Positions 48,645 to 58,612 of a stretch of DNA of 64,000 bases are shown one piece after another. The stretch covers positions 1 through 64,000 of the forward strand of contig JADJXA010000017.1 of the NCBI GenBank assembly GCA_016716065.1, written 5' to 3'. Positions within the stretch are counted from its first letter, which is position 1; the number at the start of each line of letters is the position of its first letter. Origin of the DNA: Candidatus Leptovillus gracilis (lineage in GTDB: Bacteria; Chloroflexota; Anaerolineae; Promineifilales; Promineifilaceae). The translations under genes were made by a program, and so were the position numbers. Under the pieces are notes generated by a model. It was not told the origin of the DNA. It saw only the letters and a program-made list of their open reading frames with translations, and ran no database searches.

Positions 48645-50092
48645 ATGGCTAAAGTACGAAAAATCCTCTATCTGAGCGCGGAAGTAGCCCCTTCGCCAAA
48701 ACGGGCGGACTGGGCGACGTGGGCGGCTCTTTGCCCAAGGCGCTGCAAGCTCTGGGTCACGATGTGCGGGTGGTAATGCCGGCGTATAAGAGCATTGAAG
48801 ACGGCCGTTTCCCAGACATCACCCCCCTGCCCATACGCCTTAACGTGCCCACCGGGTCTGGTATCATCCCTTGCGGCGTCTTCAAAGGGACGCTGCCCGG
48901 CAGCGATGTGCCCATCTATTTCATCGCCGAATGGCAGCTTTTTAAGCGTGACAACATTTACGGCTACTGGGACGACCCATACCGCTTTGCCTTCTTCAGC
49001 CGCGCCGCCCTGGAACTGGTGCGGGCGCTGAAATGGCAGCCAGACGTTGTTCACGCCCATGACTGGCATACCGCCCCAGCCATCACCTGGCTGGCGACGG
49101 CCGGCGCCGGCGATCCCTTCTTCGCCAACACCCCTACCGTGTTCACCATCCACAACCTGGCAATTCAGGGCAACACCAACTGGCACATCTTCGATTACCT
49201 GGGCATTCTCACCCATGCCCTGACCGAAGAGGCCTACGGCGAAGTGAACCTGATCGCCCGCGGCATTTACCACGCCACGATGGTCAACACCGTCAGCCCT
49301 ACCTATGCCCTGGAAATTCGCACCAAAGAGGGTGGGGCCGGGTTGGATGGCCTGCTGCGTCATCGCGCCTACGACGTGCATGGCATTCTGAATGGCATTG
49401 ATTACGACGAGTGGAACCCAGCAGCGGATCTCCGACTGCCCGCCCAGTACAGCGCGGTGGATTTAGACGGCCGTCTGCAAAACCGCCGCGCCCTCCAGAC
49501 CCGCCTGGGCCTGCCTCAGGTAGACAACGTACCCATCCTGGCGATGGTCTCCCGACTCACCAGCCAAAAAGGGCTGGATGTGATGGGCCACGTCTTGCAC
49601 CTATTGCTGAATGGCTTTTCCGGCGAAGCGCAGTTTGTGGTATTGGGCACGGGCGACAGCCATTACGAGAACATGTTTGCCCAGTTGGCCGCCTATCACC
49701 GGCAGAAGATGACGGCCGTTCTCGCCTACGAAGCCGACCTGGCCCCGCTCATTTACGCCGGCAGCGACATGTTCCTGATGCCGTCGTTGTTCGAGCCGTG
49801 CGGGTTGGGCCAGCTCATCGCCATGCGTTATGGCAGCGTGCCCATCGTGCGCGCCACCGGCGGCCTGGCCGATACTGTGCAAGAACCCATCACCGGTTTT
49901 GTCTTTCACGATTACAACGAAGAAGCGTTTTGGCACGCGATTCAGCGCGCCATTTATGTCTACAATGTAGATAAACCCCGCTGGCAAGCTGTTCAACAAA
50001 ACGGCATGACGACCGACTTCTCCTGGCAGCGTTCGGCCGTTGGCTATGAAAAATTGTATGAATGGGCCATTGCCCGCGTGGGTAATGAGTAA
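48645..50092 (+). CDS. glgA: Glycogen synthase GlgA, frameshifted at codon 16
   Basis: The natural start is the ATG at 48645 (GAGG upstream), reading KILYLSAEVAP. One T is missing from the CCCCTTTCG run at 48689-48694; with it the frame continues as FAKTGGLGDVGGSLPKAL, which holds the KxGG ADP-glucose site. The rest is intact to 50092, including the C-terminal phosphate-binding lobe (EPCGLGQLIAMRYG near residue 385). GlgA adds glucose from ADP-glucose to glycogen. The shift is in a homopolymer and is probably a sequencing error. Confidence 0.9.
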
Positions 50093-50105
50093 GAGGTGAC
50101 TTCAC

Positions 50106-51623
50106 ATGCGTTTTCCCCGTGCAGCGGGTGTCCTGGTACACCCCACATCTTTCCCCGGTCGTTTTGGCGTGGGCGATTTTGGCGGCCCCGCCTATGAATT
50201 TGTTGATTTTCTGGTAGCCAGCAAACAATCGTTGTGGCAGGTGCTCCCGCTGGGGCCAACCGGTTACGCCGATTCTCCTTACCAATGTTTTTCTGCCTTC
50301 GCCGGGAATCCCCTGCTTATCAGTCCAGACAAATTGGTGGTGGATGGTTATTTGCCGGCAACGGCCGTGCACACCGTCCCACCCTTCCCCAGCCACACCG
50401 TTGAATATGGCGCGGTAATCGAGTACAAAAATGGGCTGTTTCGGCAGGTGTTTGCCCATTTCCAACAGCAGGGCACGCCCGAACAAGTGGCCGCGTTTGA
50501 TCAGTTCTGCGCCGACAATGGCTTCTGGCTGAACGATTTTGCCTTGTTCATGGCCGTCAAACAGTACCACAAAGATCAAGATGGCGGCGTGTGGAACACC
50601 TGGCCGACCGACATTGCCCACCGCGAACCGCAAGCGATGGCCGCCTGGTCACACCAACTGGCCGACGAAATCGCCTTACACAAATTTTTGCAGTTCCTTT
50701 TCTTTGCGCAATGGCTGGCGCTGAAGCAGTACGCCAATGAACGCGGCGTCAAAATTGTCGGCGATATCCCCATTTTTGTGGCCTTCGACAGCGCCGATGT
50801 GTGGGGCAATCCTGACCTGTTTTATCTAAAGGAAGATGGCTCGCCGGCGTTTATTGCCGGTGTGCCGCCGGATTATTTTAGCGCTACCGGACAGCGTTGG
50901 GGCAACCCGCTCTATCGCTGGGAGCAGATGAAGGCCACCGATTATGCCTGGTGGGTGAAGCGGCTGCAAATGACTTTCCTCCAGGCCGACATTGTGCGCA
51001 TTGATCATTTTCGTGGTTTTGAAGCATATTGGGAGATTCCGGCGGAGGAGCCAACGGCCGTTGTTGGGCAATGGGCGAAGGGGCCGGCGGCCGATTTCTT
51101 CGAGAGCATGGAGCGGCAGTTGGGCGTGCTGCCAATCATTGCCGAAGATTTGGGTCTGATTACGCCGGAAGTGGTGGCCCTGCGCGACCGGTTTGATTTT
51201 CCCGGCATGAAAATTTTGCAGTTTGCCTTTGGCGGCGAACGCAACAGCGGCTTTTTGCCCCACACCTTTGCGGCTAACTGTGTTGTCTATACCGGTACGC
51301 ACGACAACGACACAGTGCTGGGCTGGTATGCCAGTTCCAGCGAGGCTGAACGGGACCATTTCCGGCGCTATATGGCCGTAGACGGCCGTAACGTGGCCTG
51401 GGACATGATGCGCATGGCCCATATGTCGGTGGGGGATACGGCCGTGGTGATGATGCAAGACCTGATGCGCCTGGGCACTGAAGCGCGGATGAATTTCCCC
51501 GGTAAGGTCGGCGGCTATTGGCGTTGGCGCTACACGGCCGATATGCTGACGCCGCACATCACCCATGCTTTGCGGGAGCTAACGGTGTTATATGGGCGGG
51601 AGCCATTGGTGATTGACGATTGA
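50106..51623 (+). CDS. malQ: 4-alpha-glucanotransferase (amylomaltase)
   Basis: 505 residues, 13 bases after glgA. GH77 motifs are present: VRIDHFRGFEAYW (nucleophile Asp near residue 300), IIAEDLG (acid/base Glu near 345), and YTGTHDND near 397. It moves glucan segments between malto-oligosaccharides. The glgA-malQ pairing points to glycogen or maltodextrin turnover. Length fits the bacterial type. Confidence 0.95.
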   Translation: MRFPRAAGVLVHPTSFPGRFGVGDFGGPAYEFVDFLVASKQSLWQVLPLGPTGYADSPYQCFSAFAGNPLLISPDKLVVDGYLPATAVHTVPPFPSHTVEYGAVIEYKNGLFRQVFAHFQQQGTPEQVAAFDQFCADNGFWLNDFALFMAVKQYHKDQDGGVWNTWPTDIAHREPQAMAAWSHQLADEIALHKFLQFLFFAQWLALKQYANERGVKIVGDIPIFVAFDSADVWGNPDLFYLKEDGSPAFIAGVPPDYFSATGQRWGNPLYRWEQMKATDYAWWVKRLQMTFLQADIVRIDHFRGFEAYWEIPAEEPTAVVGQWAKGPAADFFESMERQLGVLPIIAEDLGLITPEVVALRDRFDFPGMKILQFAFGGERNSGFLPHTFAANCVVYTGTHDNDTVLGWYASSSEAERDHFRRYMAVDGRNVAWDMMRMAHMSVGDTAVVMMQDLMRLGTEARMNFPGKVGGYWRWRYTADMLTPHITHALRELTVLYGREPLVIDD

Positions 51624-51659
51624 CGATTGGTCCTGAGCTTGCCGAAGGATTGACGATTG

Positions 51660-51695
51660 AACGGCCGTTTGCCTATGGCTAAACGGCCGTTTTTA
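51660..51695 (+). terminator. Terminator of the glgA-malQ operon, using the ACGGCCGT word
   Basis: AACGGCCGTTT/AAACGGCCGTT arms with a GCCTATGGCT loop, then T-rich. It may serve the minus-strand zinc-ribbon gene ending at 51703 as well. Confidence 0.75.
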
Positions 51696-51702
51696 TTTTT
51701 GC

Positions 51703-52239
51703 TTACAGCAGGGCGACAGCTAAAATCACCAGGACAAAAACCAGCAGCCCCACGCCAACGGCCGTCAGGATTTGTTGGTCGCGGCGGCGGCTGACGGCCG
51801 TTTGGCGGGCCAATTCCGCCTGGCGTTCCTCTTCGACAGCCACTAATTCAGCCATGCGCCGCTGCGAGGCTTTCTCTTCTTCTTCTTTCAACTGGCGGAT
51901 CTGCGTCTGGCGTTCATTCAGGCGGGCGGTGCGTGATTGGGCGTCCACCTTTTGCAGCATCGCAAAAATGTCCAGCGCTGCGCCGCAGGTGTGGCAATAT
52001 TCGTCGCCGGCCCAATTGACAGCCTGACACTTCTGGCAGACCCGGGTGAGGGCTGCGCCGCATTGGCGGCAAATGGCCCGCGCTTCGCGGTGGTAGGTGT
52101 AACAGGCAGGGCAAATGTGCCCTTCCAACAAAAAATGGCTGCCGCAAGCGTCGCAGGTGATGTGTTGGTGACGGCCGTGCAGTTCCATAGGCGCCAGGCA
52201 GTTGGGGCAGGCTATCTCGGTTAGAGGGTCGTTGTTCAT
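51703..52239 (-). CDS. Zinc-ribbon membrane protein
   Basis: 178 residues from the ATG at 52239. Several CxxC pairs lie in the first ~90 residues (CPNC, CDAC, CPAC, CRQC, CQKC, CHTC), forming up to three zinc ribbons. A charged coiled coil follows (about 95-150), then a C-terminal transmembrane helix (VGVGLLVFVLVILAVALL). Tail-anchored. It overlaps the ferredoxin-like gene by four bases, so it is in the NADH-module operon, perhaps as an assembly helper; the role is inferred. Confidence 0.75.
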   Translation of the reverse strand: MNNDPLTEIACPNCLAPMELHGRHQHITCDACGSHFLLEGHICPACYTYHREARAICRQCGAALTRVCQKCQAVNWAGDEYCHTCGAALDIFAMLQKVDAQSRTARLNERQTQIRQLKEEEEKASQRRMAELVAVEEERQAELARQTAVSRRRDQQILTAVGVGLLVFVLVILAVALL

Positions 52240-52925
52240 CGTTTCTTCTTTCCCAGTCGCGTCTGGTAAAAAATGTCGTCGGGGTTCATGCCTTGCTCCA
52301 GAAGCGCCTGACGTTTGGGCTTCAGCGCCCCGGTTGGGCACACGCCCACACACTGCCCACAAAAAACACAAGTCGTATCTGTCATGCCATCGCCCATGAA
52401 TGTGCCGATGGTGGTGTGGTAGCCCCGGCTGTCAAAGCTCAAGGCAAAAGCGTATTGGGCATCCTCGGCGCACACCTGCACGCAGCGCCAGCAGTTGATG
52501 CACTGGTTATAGTCGCGCCGATAGAACGGATTGTCGTCGTGGATGGGCGATTCGCGGCGGGTGGCGTCTGGGAAGCGGGCGGCGTCCGCGCCGTATTCGG
52601 CCAGCAGGGCCAGAATGTGTGGCGCCTCGGCCAGGTTCACCGTGGCGGCCAGCATCTCCAGGATGGTGCGCCGGGTGCGGTGGACCGCATATGAATCTGT
52701 TTGCACCGTCATGCCCTCGCTGCAGGCGGTGACACAGGCGGCCGCTTGCACACGCCCGCCCGCTTCCACCGAACAGACGCGGCACAACCCGTTGGCTGTC
52801 AGGTGTGGATGGTAGCAGATGACCGGTATCTCGATGCCCAACTGTCGGGCGGCGTCGAGAATGGTGGTCTGAGCGGCGACGGTGAGGGAACGGCCGTTCA
52901 TTGTCAATGTTACAGTTTCGCTCAT
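52236..52925 (-). CDS. NADH-dehydrogenase-type iron-sulphur subunit (HoxU/NuoG-N-like)
   Basis: 229 residues. N-terminal 2Fe-2S ferredoxin (Cys near 38, 49, 52 and 64; GLCRVCSVEAGG), then a His-Cys segment region, then two 4Fe-4S clusters (CINCWRCVQVC near 150; CVFCGQCVGVC near 188). Such a subunit passes electrons between the flavoprotein and a catalytic partner such as a formate dehydrogenase or hydrogenase. It overlaps the NuoEF fusion gene by four bases. Confidence 0.9.
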   Translation of the reverse strand: MSETVTLTMNGRSLTVAAQTTILDAARQLGIEIPVICYHPHLTANGLCRVCSVEAGGRVQAAACVTACSEGMTVQTDSYAVHRTRRTILEMLAATVNLAEAPHILALLAEYGADAARFPDATRRESPIHDDNPFYRRDYNQCINCWRCVQVCAEDAQYAFALSFDSRGYHTTIGTFMGDGMTDTTCVFCGQCVGVCPTGALKPKRQALLEQGMNPDDIFYQTRLGKKKR

Positions 52926-54736
52926 CGTGAATCCTTATGGTTGCGGCGAAGGTGTTTTCTGTTGGGCAATTGAGTGCCTTGCGCGCCAACTGCTTGGACA
53001 GCGACCAGTTCCGGCCACAATTTGATGGCGCTAGTGATGGCTGAAGCGGCCGTTTGCCCCAAACCACACAACGACGTTTGGGTCATGGTGAAGCCCACAT
53101 CCAACAAGGTTGCCCGGTCGCCGGGCTGGGCCGTGTGGGAGTGGGCGACGCGGCGCAAGATTTCCATCTGGCGCTGCGTGCCGATCTGGCAGGGGAAGCA
53201 TTTACCGCAGCTTTCATGGGCGAAGAAGTGGCTCAGTTGGTAGAGAACATGGCGCATATCGGCCGTTTCGTCGAACACCATGACCACCCCGGAGCCAATG
53301 GGGAAGGCTTGCAGCCGCGCGTCTTCATAGGTCAACGCTGCATCCAACTTATCTGGTCCCACAAACACGCCGGCTGCCCCGCCAATCAACACCGCCTGAA
53401 TCTCGTGCCCGGCGCGTATGCCGCCGCCCATGGCAATCAGCTCGCGGATGGAGACGCCAAAAGGTAGTTCGTACAAGCCCGGCCTTTCTACATGCCCGCT
53501 CAGGCAAAACCACTTTGTACCGGCCGACTCGTTGGTTCCAAAACGGAGCCATTCCTCCACCCCTACGCGGGCGACGGTGAGCGCGGCGATAAGCGTTTCG
53601 ACGTTGTTGATGACGGTGGGCTGCTGGAACAGACCGTGTGTCGTGGGGAAGGGTGGCTTGATGCGTGGGAAGCCCCGCTTGCCCTCGATGGCTTCAAACA
53701 GCGCTGTCTCTTCGCCGCAGATGTAGGCCCCGGCTCCCAGACGCACTTCAATGTCAAAATGAAATCCCTGACGGCCGAACAGGTTGCGCCCCAGGTAGCC
53801 CTCTTCTTGCGCCCGCTGCACGGCGTGGCCGAGGCGCTGGTAGGCGCGGGGGTATTCGCCGCGCACAAAAATCCAGCCGTTGGCCGCGCCAACGACGTAA
53901 GCGGCCAGGCTCATGGCCTCGATCAGGCTGTAGGGGTCGCCTTCTAAGACGGCGCGGTCTTTAAATGTGCCCGGCTCGCTTTCGTCGGCGTTGGCGATGA
54001 CGTGCTTCTCGGCCGGGTGGCCGGGCGCGGCGCGGGTGAATTTCCATTTGAGACCCAGCGGGAACATGGCTCCACCGCGCCCCAAAATGCTGCTGGTTTC
54101 CATAATCTGGATGATTTGCTCTGGCGTGTAGCCCATCGCCCGGCGCAGGCCGACGTAGCCATCGTGGGCCAGGTAATCTTTGAGGCTGGTGGGGTCAATT
54201 TTGCCAATGCGGTGCAGTTTGAGCAGGGTTGTGCCGTAGAGTCTGGCTTCGGGTTCGGGGTGGGTTCCGGCCAGGAAGGCGTCTACGGCGGCAGGGGTGA
54301 GGTTGCCGGCTGGTCGGGTTCCGTTTAGGCCGTTGGGGGCGTGTTCGCACATGCCCAGGCAGGGCACGCGCTCGTAGGTGAACCGACCGTCTTCGCTCGT
54401 CGCGCCTGGTTTTAGGCCCAATTTGCTTTCGACGGCCGTCGCCACATCATCCGCCCCATTTAGCGTGCAGGCCACATCGCTGCATAGGCGCACCACCTGT
54501 CTGGCCGTTGGCTGGTTGTAGAACATGGTGTAAAACTCCACCACGCCATGCACATCGGCCAGGGGGACGCGCAGGGTACGGCTGATGGCCTGTTGTATGT
54601 CGCGGGGCAGCCAGCCATAGAGGGCCTGGGCCTCGTGCAAGAGGGGAAGAAGGGCGGAACGGGAACGGCCGTGATACCGCGCCAACACCGGTTCCAAAAG
54701 AGTCAAATCAACTGCGTCGGTCAGAGGGCCATTCAC
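52922..54736 (-). CDS. NuoE-NuoF fusion (NADH-oxidising flavoprotein)
   Basis: 604 residues. Residues ~1-155 are NuoE-like: four Cys (CSDVACTL, then CLGMCEHAP) for a 2Fe-2S cluster. Residues ~170-590 are NuoF-like: GRGGAMFPLGLKW and ANADESEPG for NADH and FMN, GAGAYICGEETAL, and a C-terminal ESCGKCFPC 4Fe-4S motif. It oxidises NADH or reduces NAD and feeds the iron-sulphur subunit next to it. The catalytic partner is not in the window. Confidence 0.92.
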   Translation of the reverse strand: MNGPLTDAVDLTLLEPVLARYHGRSRSALLPLLHEAQALYGWLPRDIQQAISRTLRVPLADVHGVVEFYTMFYNQPTARQVVRLCSDVACTLNGADDVATAVESKLGLKPGATSEDGRFTYERVPCLGMCEHAPNGLNGTRPAGNLTPAAVDAFLAGTHPEPEARLYGTTLLKLHRIGKIDPTSLKDYLAHDGYVGLRRAMGYTPEQIIQIMETSSILGRGGAMFPLGLKWKFTRAAPGHPAEKHVIANADESEPGTFKDRAVLEGDPYSLIEAMSLAAYVVGAANGWIFVRGEYPRAYQRLGHAVQRAQEEGYLGRNLFGRQGFHFDIEVRLGAGAYICGEETALFEAIEGKRGFPRIKPPFPTTHGLFQQPTVINNVETLIAALTVARVGVEEWLRFGTNESAGTKWFCLSGHVERPGLYELPFGVSIRELIAMGGGIRAGHEIQAVLIGGAAGVFVGPDKLDAALTYEDARLQAFPIGSGVVMVFDETADMRHVLYQLSHFFAHESCGKCFPCQIGTQRQMEILRRVAHSHTAQPGDRATLLDVGFTMTQTSLCGLGQTAASAITSAIKLWPELVAVQAVGAQGTQLPNRKHLRRNHKDSR

Positions 54737-54811
54737 AACTCACCTCTCAGGAAAAGCAGGGATGCTTCCCATTGTAAGCCATAACCGACCAATATCAAGC
54801 GAAACGGCCGT

Positions 54812-57238
54812 TTATGACCTGGACAGCGGCATCCTGTCGGGCAGCCGAATGTCAAATATCGCCCCGCCTTCGGCCCGATTGCGTACATTTACTTCGCCGT
54901 GGTGAAGCCCCACAATATCTTGTACGACCGCTAACCCCAAACCCGTGCCCGGAATCGTAGATTGGCTGGCATGACGACCCCGGTAAAAGCGATCAAACAA
55001 ATGTGGCAGGTCTTCCGGATCAATGCCCACCCCGGTATCTTCCACTTGCAAGTGGATGCTGCTGTTTTGCCGGAATGTTTTGATCTGGATCGAACCGGCT
55101 GGCGTATAGTTGATGGCGTTTGCCAGCAGGTTTGCCACCACCCGCGTTAGCTGCGACCGCTCGCCAAAAACAGAAGGCAGGTCTGGATCGAGGGCGCTGG
55201 TCAGCATCAGGTTTCGGGCTGTGATCTGGCTGTCGTAATCATTCAGCACATCTGCGACCACCTGATTCAGATCGACCAGGGTGTAGTCTGCCTGGTGTAA
55301 GTAACTGGTTTGCCGGGATTCGTCGAAGATGTTTTCAACGAGATGTGTCAGCCGCAGGGTTTCTTGCTTGAGGATCTGCCGGTAGCGTTCGTGTCTTTCC
55401 GGTTTACCTTTTTCCAGCAAATCAAGATAGACGTTCATGTTGGTGATGGGGGTGCGCAGTTCGTGGGAGATGTCCGAAATGAATTTAGATTTCAGACGGT
55501 CTAATTCGGTAAGGCGTTCATTCATTTCGGCCAGTTCGCGGGTGCGTTCCATGACGCGGTCTTCCAACTGGGTGGCATGGGTGCGGAGCTGCTCGTACAA
55601 TTGGGCGTTGTCTAGAGCCAGGCTGGCCTGGGCGGCAAAGGCTTGCAGCATCTCCACATGGTTCTGGTGATAATAGTTGGGCTGGCTTTTGGAAAGGGCG
55701 AACACGGCCGTTGCCTCGCCATGCACAAAAATCGGCACACCCAACCACGACCGGGTATGTGAAGCCGCTTTTTCTTTGAGCCAACCGGGATAGGTCTGTA
55801 CGTCATCAATAATCAATGGCTGCCGGGTTTGCAAGATGTGCGCCAGGTTTGGCGTGTTTTTGAGATCAAAAGTCAGGTTGGCTACTCGAATCGCCACGTC
55901 GTGCCCAAACAGTTCGTAACCGCGAGAATTGGTCACATGAGCATGATCGCCGCGTATCAGAATGATGTTGGCCGTGTCATACGGCACCACCCGCGCAATC
56001 TGGTCCACGATAAGCGTCAGCACCTGGTCGAAATCCAGCGTGGAGCTAAGCGCCGCCCCCGTTTCTTGCAGCGCTTCCGCTTTTTCGCGCTGCCGTCTTT
56101 CAGCGTCGTAGAGCCGGGTATGTTGGATGGCAATGGCTAACGAGTCGGCAATTTCACGGGCAATGGCAATGTGTTCATCACGAAAAGCCCCCGGTTCGTT
56201 TGCGCCTAGATTCAACAGGCCGATCAGTTCGCCGGTGTTCACCATCAGCGGGATGTTTACATAGGCTCTGGTTCCCGTTTCATACAGCCACTCAAACACA
56301 TTAGAATCGGTCTTGTATTGGCTCAGATCGGGCACGTAATGCACTTCGTTGCGCCGAACACTTTGCAATGCCTCTTCATTGTCAAATTGGAACTGAATGC
56401 CAGAATCCTGGGTGAGGACAATCTGTCCGTTCACGGTTATCATGTTAGTCATGCCCGTATGTTCTTCTAGCAGCATCACACTGGCGCGTGACCAGGGCAC
56501 AATCTGGTGCAGGCGCTGCAAGGCGACCTGGGCCATTTGTTCTGGCGCGCGGCGCGAGAGAATGGCCTGATCAATGGCGTGCATGGCTTCCAGGCGCTCG
56601 GCAAACTGCCGCAGTTCGGCTTCCGCTTCTTTGCGCCGGGTAATGTCCAGTTTGATGGCGACAAAGTGGCTGACCTGCCCAGCTTCATCCAGGACGGGGG
56701 TGATGGTTTGTTCTTCAGTGTAGAGACGGCCGTCTTTCCGCTTATTCACCACTTCCCCATGCCACGGCTGCCCACTCAGAATGGTCTGCCACATCGCGGT
56801 ATAAAATTCACGGGGATGATGACCAGAGCGCAAAATTGCCGGATTTTTACCAAGCACCTCAGACGCTTCGTAGCCGGTTAAAGTGACAAACGCCGGATTT
56901 ACCCAAATAATGGCGCCCATTTTATCCGTAATGGTGATGGCGTTGGCCGCCGCTTCCAAAGCTGAACTTCGCAGTCGCAGTTGGCTTTCCACCCTGGCCC
57001 GCTGCTCAATTTCCTCAATCAACCGGTCTTGCATCTGTCCATTGAAGCGAGACGCTATCTCGACCAGCGCAAAAATCATAAAAAGCCCAAAACCGGTGTC
57101 CAGCAATACGGACCCCAAAGGGTGTTTGAGCAGGAATAGTTTGCTCAGTTCCAATATCAACAGCAAGACAATGCCTGCAAAGATGACCAATCGTTTTATC
57201 TGGCGGATGTCACGCGATGCAAATGTATTTCCTTTCAT
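54812..57238 (-). CDS. Hybrid PAS/GAF sensor histidine kinase
   Basis: 808 residues. Two transmembrane helices lie near residues 12-60. A PAS domain with PAC lies at ~90-205 (ITITDKMGAIIWVNPAF). Two GAF domains follow, at ~225-375 and ~390-555. HisKA lies at ~595-655 with the phospho-His in DISHELRTPI. HATPase lies at ~690-800 with NLLANAINY, DTGVGI and GTGLGL. It autophosphorylates in response to an unknown signal. No response regulator is adjacent. Confidence 0.93.
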   Translation of the reverse strand: MKGNTFASRDIRQIKRLVIFAGIVLLLILELSKLFLLKHPLGSVLLDTGFGLFMIFALVEIASRFNGQMQDRLIEEIEQRARVESQLRLRSSALEAAANAITITDKMGAIIWVNPAFVTLTGYEASEVLGKNPAILRSGHHPREFYTAMWQTILSGQPWHGEVVNKRKDGRLYTEEQTITPVLDEAGQVSHFVAIKLDITRRKEAEAELRQFAERLEAMHAIDQAILSRRAPEQMAQVALQRLHQIVPWSRASVMLLEEHTGMTNMITVNGQIVLTQDSGIQFQFDNEEALQSVRRNEVHYVPDLSQYKTDSNVFEWLYETGTRAYVNIPLMVNTGELIGLLNLGANEPGAFRDEHIAIAREIADSLAIAIQHTRLYDAERRQREKAEALQETGAALSSTLDFDQVLTLIVDQIARVVPYDTANIILIRGDHAHVTNSRGYELFGHDVAIRVANLTFDLKNTPNLAHILQTRQPLIIDDVQTYPGWLKEKAASHTRSWLGVPIFVHGEATAVFALSKSQPNYYHQNHVEMLQAFAAQASLALDNAQLYEQLRTHATQLEDRVMERTRELAEMNERLTELDRLKSKFISDISHELRTPITNMNVYLDLLEKGKPERHERYRQILKQETLRLTHLVENIFDESRQTSYLHQADYTLVDLNQVVADVLNDYDSQITARNLMLTSALDPDLPSVFGERSQLTRVVANLLANAINYTPAGSIQIKTFRQNSSIHLQVEDTGVGIDPEDLPHLFDRFYRGRHASQSTIPGTGLGLAVVQDIVGLHHGEVNVRNRAEGGAIFDIRLPDRMPLSRS

Positions 57239-57757
57239 ACCCCTTTTACAGAAGCCCCTGAGCTGTTGTTATCTCAAGAATGGGCGTGCTAGCGTTCCCT
57301 AAGCCTGCTCACATGAATAGTTTAGAAGAAGAAAAATCAGTCACAAATAGAAAATTAGTACCAAAGTCATATGTTTTCCAGACAGACGCCTGTTTTTTGT
57401 CATCTATGGCTAACATTAGCAGAACTGACAAACCAGGCGCTTTTTTCTATAATAGCATAATAGTTTAACTGTTCAGCCCCTCTCAGACCTGATCGATCTT
57501 CTAAACCGCTCAGGTGTGAAATAATGGAGATGATCATGACTTTGCCCGGTTCCAATTTTCGCACGCATAACAAGCGTCTTTCTCGGTTGCGCCTATCGCT
57601 GTCTGCTCTGCTGCCTGCCTGTGCCCAAAGCAGAGCGGCCGTTTATGTTCCTCTGCCTGTGCCAGTTCGATTTCCTATTTCCTCACCTAGCCATACAGCC
57701 AAATCCACCATCAACTTGATAAACCAACCAGTCCAAAGCTGCATTTAGGCTTATTGT
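57239..57757. other. 519-base region without a supported gene
   Basis: Short frames occur on the plus strand (57280-57468, 57524-57748), but their sequences look random and the second is Ser/Leu-rich without a ribosome site. The region is more AT-rich than its neighbours. It probably holds divergent promoters for the kinase (leftward) and the ABC importer (rightward). Confidence 0.45.
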
Positions 57758-58399
57758 ATGCTCGCTTTATTATCAGAAACATTACAGTATGCCCAAAGCC
57801 ATGCGGCCGAATTAAGCAAAGCTCTCGGCGATCACTTGCTGTTGGTGTTTATTTCTCTGGGCATTAGCATTGGCGTCAGCGTGCCTCTGGGCGTCTGGAC
57901 CTCTCGATCACGCACTGCTTCTATGACCATCATCGCCGTTTTTAATGCTTTGCGCGTGGTTCCCAGCATCGCCATCTTGTTTCTGGCGATTCCTATCTTT
58001 GGCCTATCGCTCACGTCGGCCATTATTGCCCTCACCATTCTGGCCTTCCCGCCCATCCTCATCAATACCGATGCCGCTTATCGCACCATCGAGCCAGCCA
58101 TCCGTGAGTCGGCCGCCGGCATGGGCATGACCGGGCGGCAATCCATGTGGCGCGTGGAGACGCCGCTGGCTCTGCCGGTCATTGTGGCTGGCATTCGCAC
58201 AGCGGCCGTGGAGGTCATTGCCAGCGCTACCCTGGCGGCCTTCATTGGCATTGGCGGCCTGGGGCTGTTTGTGGTGCGCGGTTTTGCTCTGTACGACATT
58301 CCCATCTTGTTGGTGGGGGCAATTCCGGTGGCCCTGTTGGCCCTGACGGCCGATTTGCTCCTGGGCGGTGTGCAGCAGCGTTTGCAGCCACCCGGCTGA
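57758..58399 (+). CDS. Glycine-betaine-type ABC importer permease 1 (OpuCB-like)
   Basis: 213 residues, about six transmembrane helices. The permease EAA-type loop is EPAIRESAAGMGMTGRQSMW near residue 110, which docks the ATPase. It belongs to the quaternary amine/betaine importer family. It is first in the order permease, binding protein, ATPase, permease (57758-61151). Confidence 0.88.
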   Translation: MLALLSETLQYAQSHAAELSKALGDHLLLVFISLGISIGVSVPLGVWTSRSRTASMTIIAVFNALRVVPSIAILFLAIPIFGLSLTSAIIALTILAFPPILINTDAAYRTIEPAIRESAAGMGMTGRQSMWRVETPLALPVIVAGIRTAAVEVIASATLAAFIGIGGLGLFVVRGFALYDIPILLVGAIPVALLALTADLLLGGVQQRLQPPG

Positions 58400-58612
58400 C
58401 GCAAAAACCCTTTATGTTCTCGGCGGGAAGGTCGCCGTGTTCCGTATTCCGTGACCAGTTTTTCGTATGGGCTGGCTCCCACTGAACACTGAACACTGGA
58501 TACTGGATACTGCCACCGGCAACGGCCGTTCCCGCTTAACCTATTTTATTCACCAGGTATGGCCGGTTGATAACCAACCACCAGCCCCAACTCATTTGCC
58601 AGGAGGCAAACT

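Noticed and set aside
48645..50092. glgA as a pseudogene
   Set aside because: Only one homopolymer base is wrong and the remaining 460 codons are intact, so error is more likely than decay.
57524..57748. Small plus-strand gene before the ABC importer
   Set aside because: Ser/Leu/Pro-rich, no ribosome site, no structure; probably non-coding.
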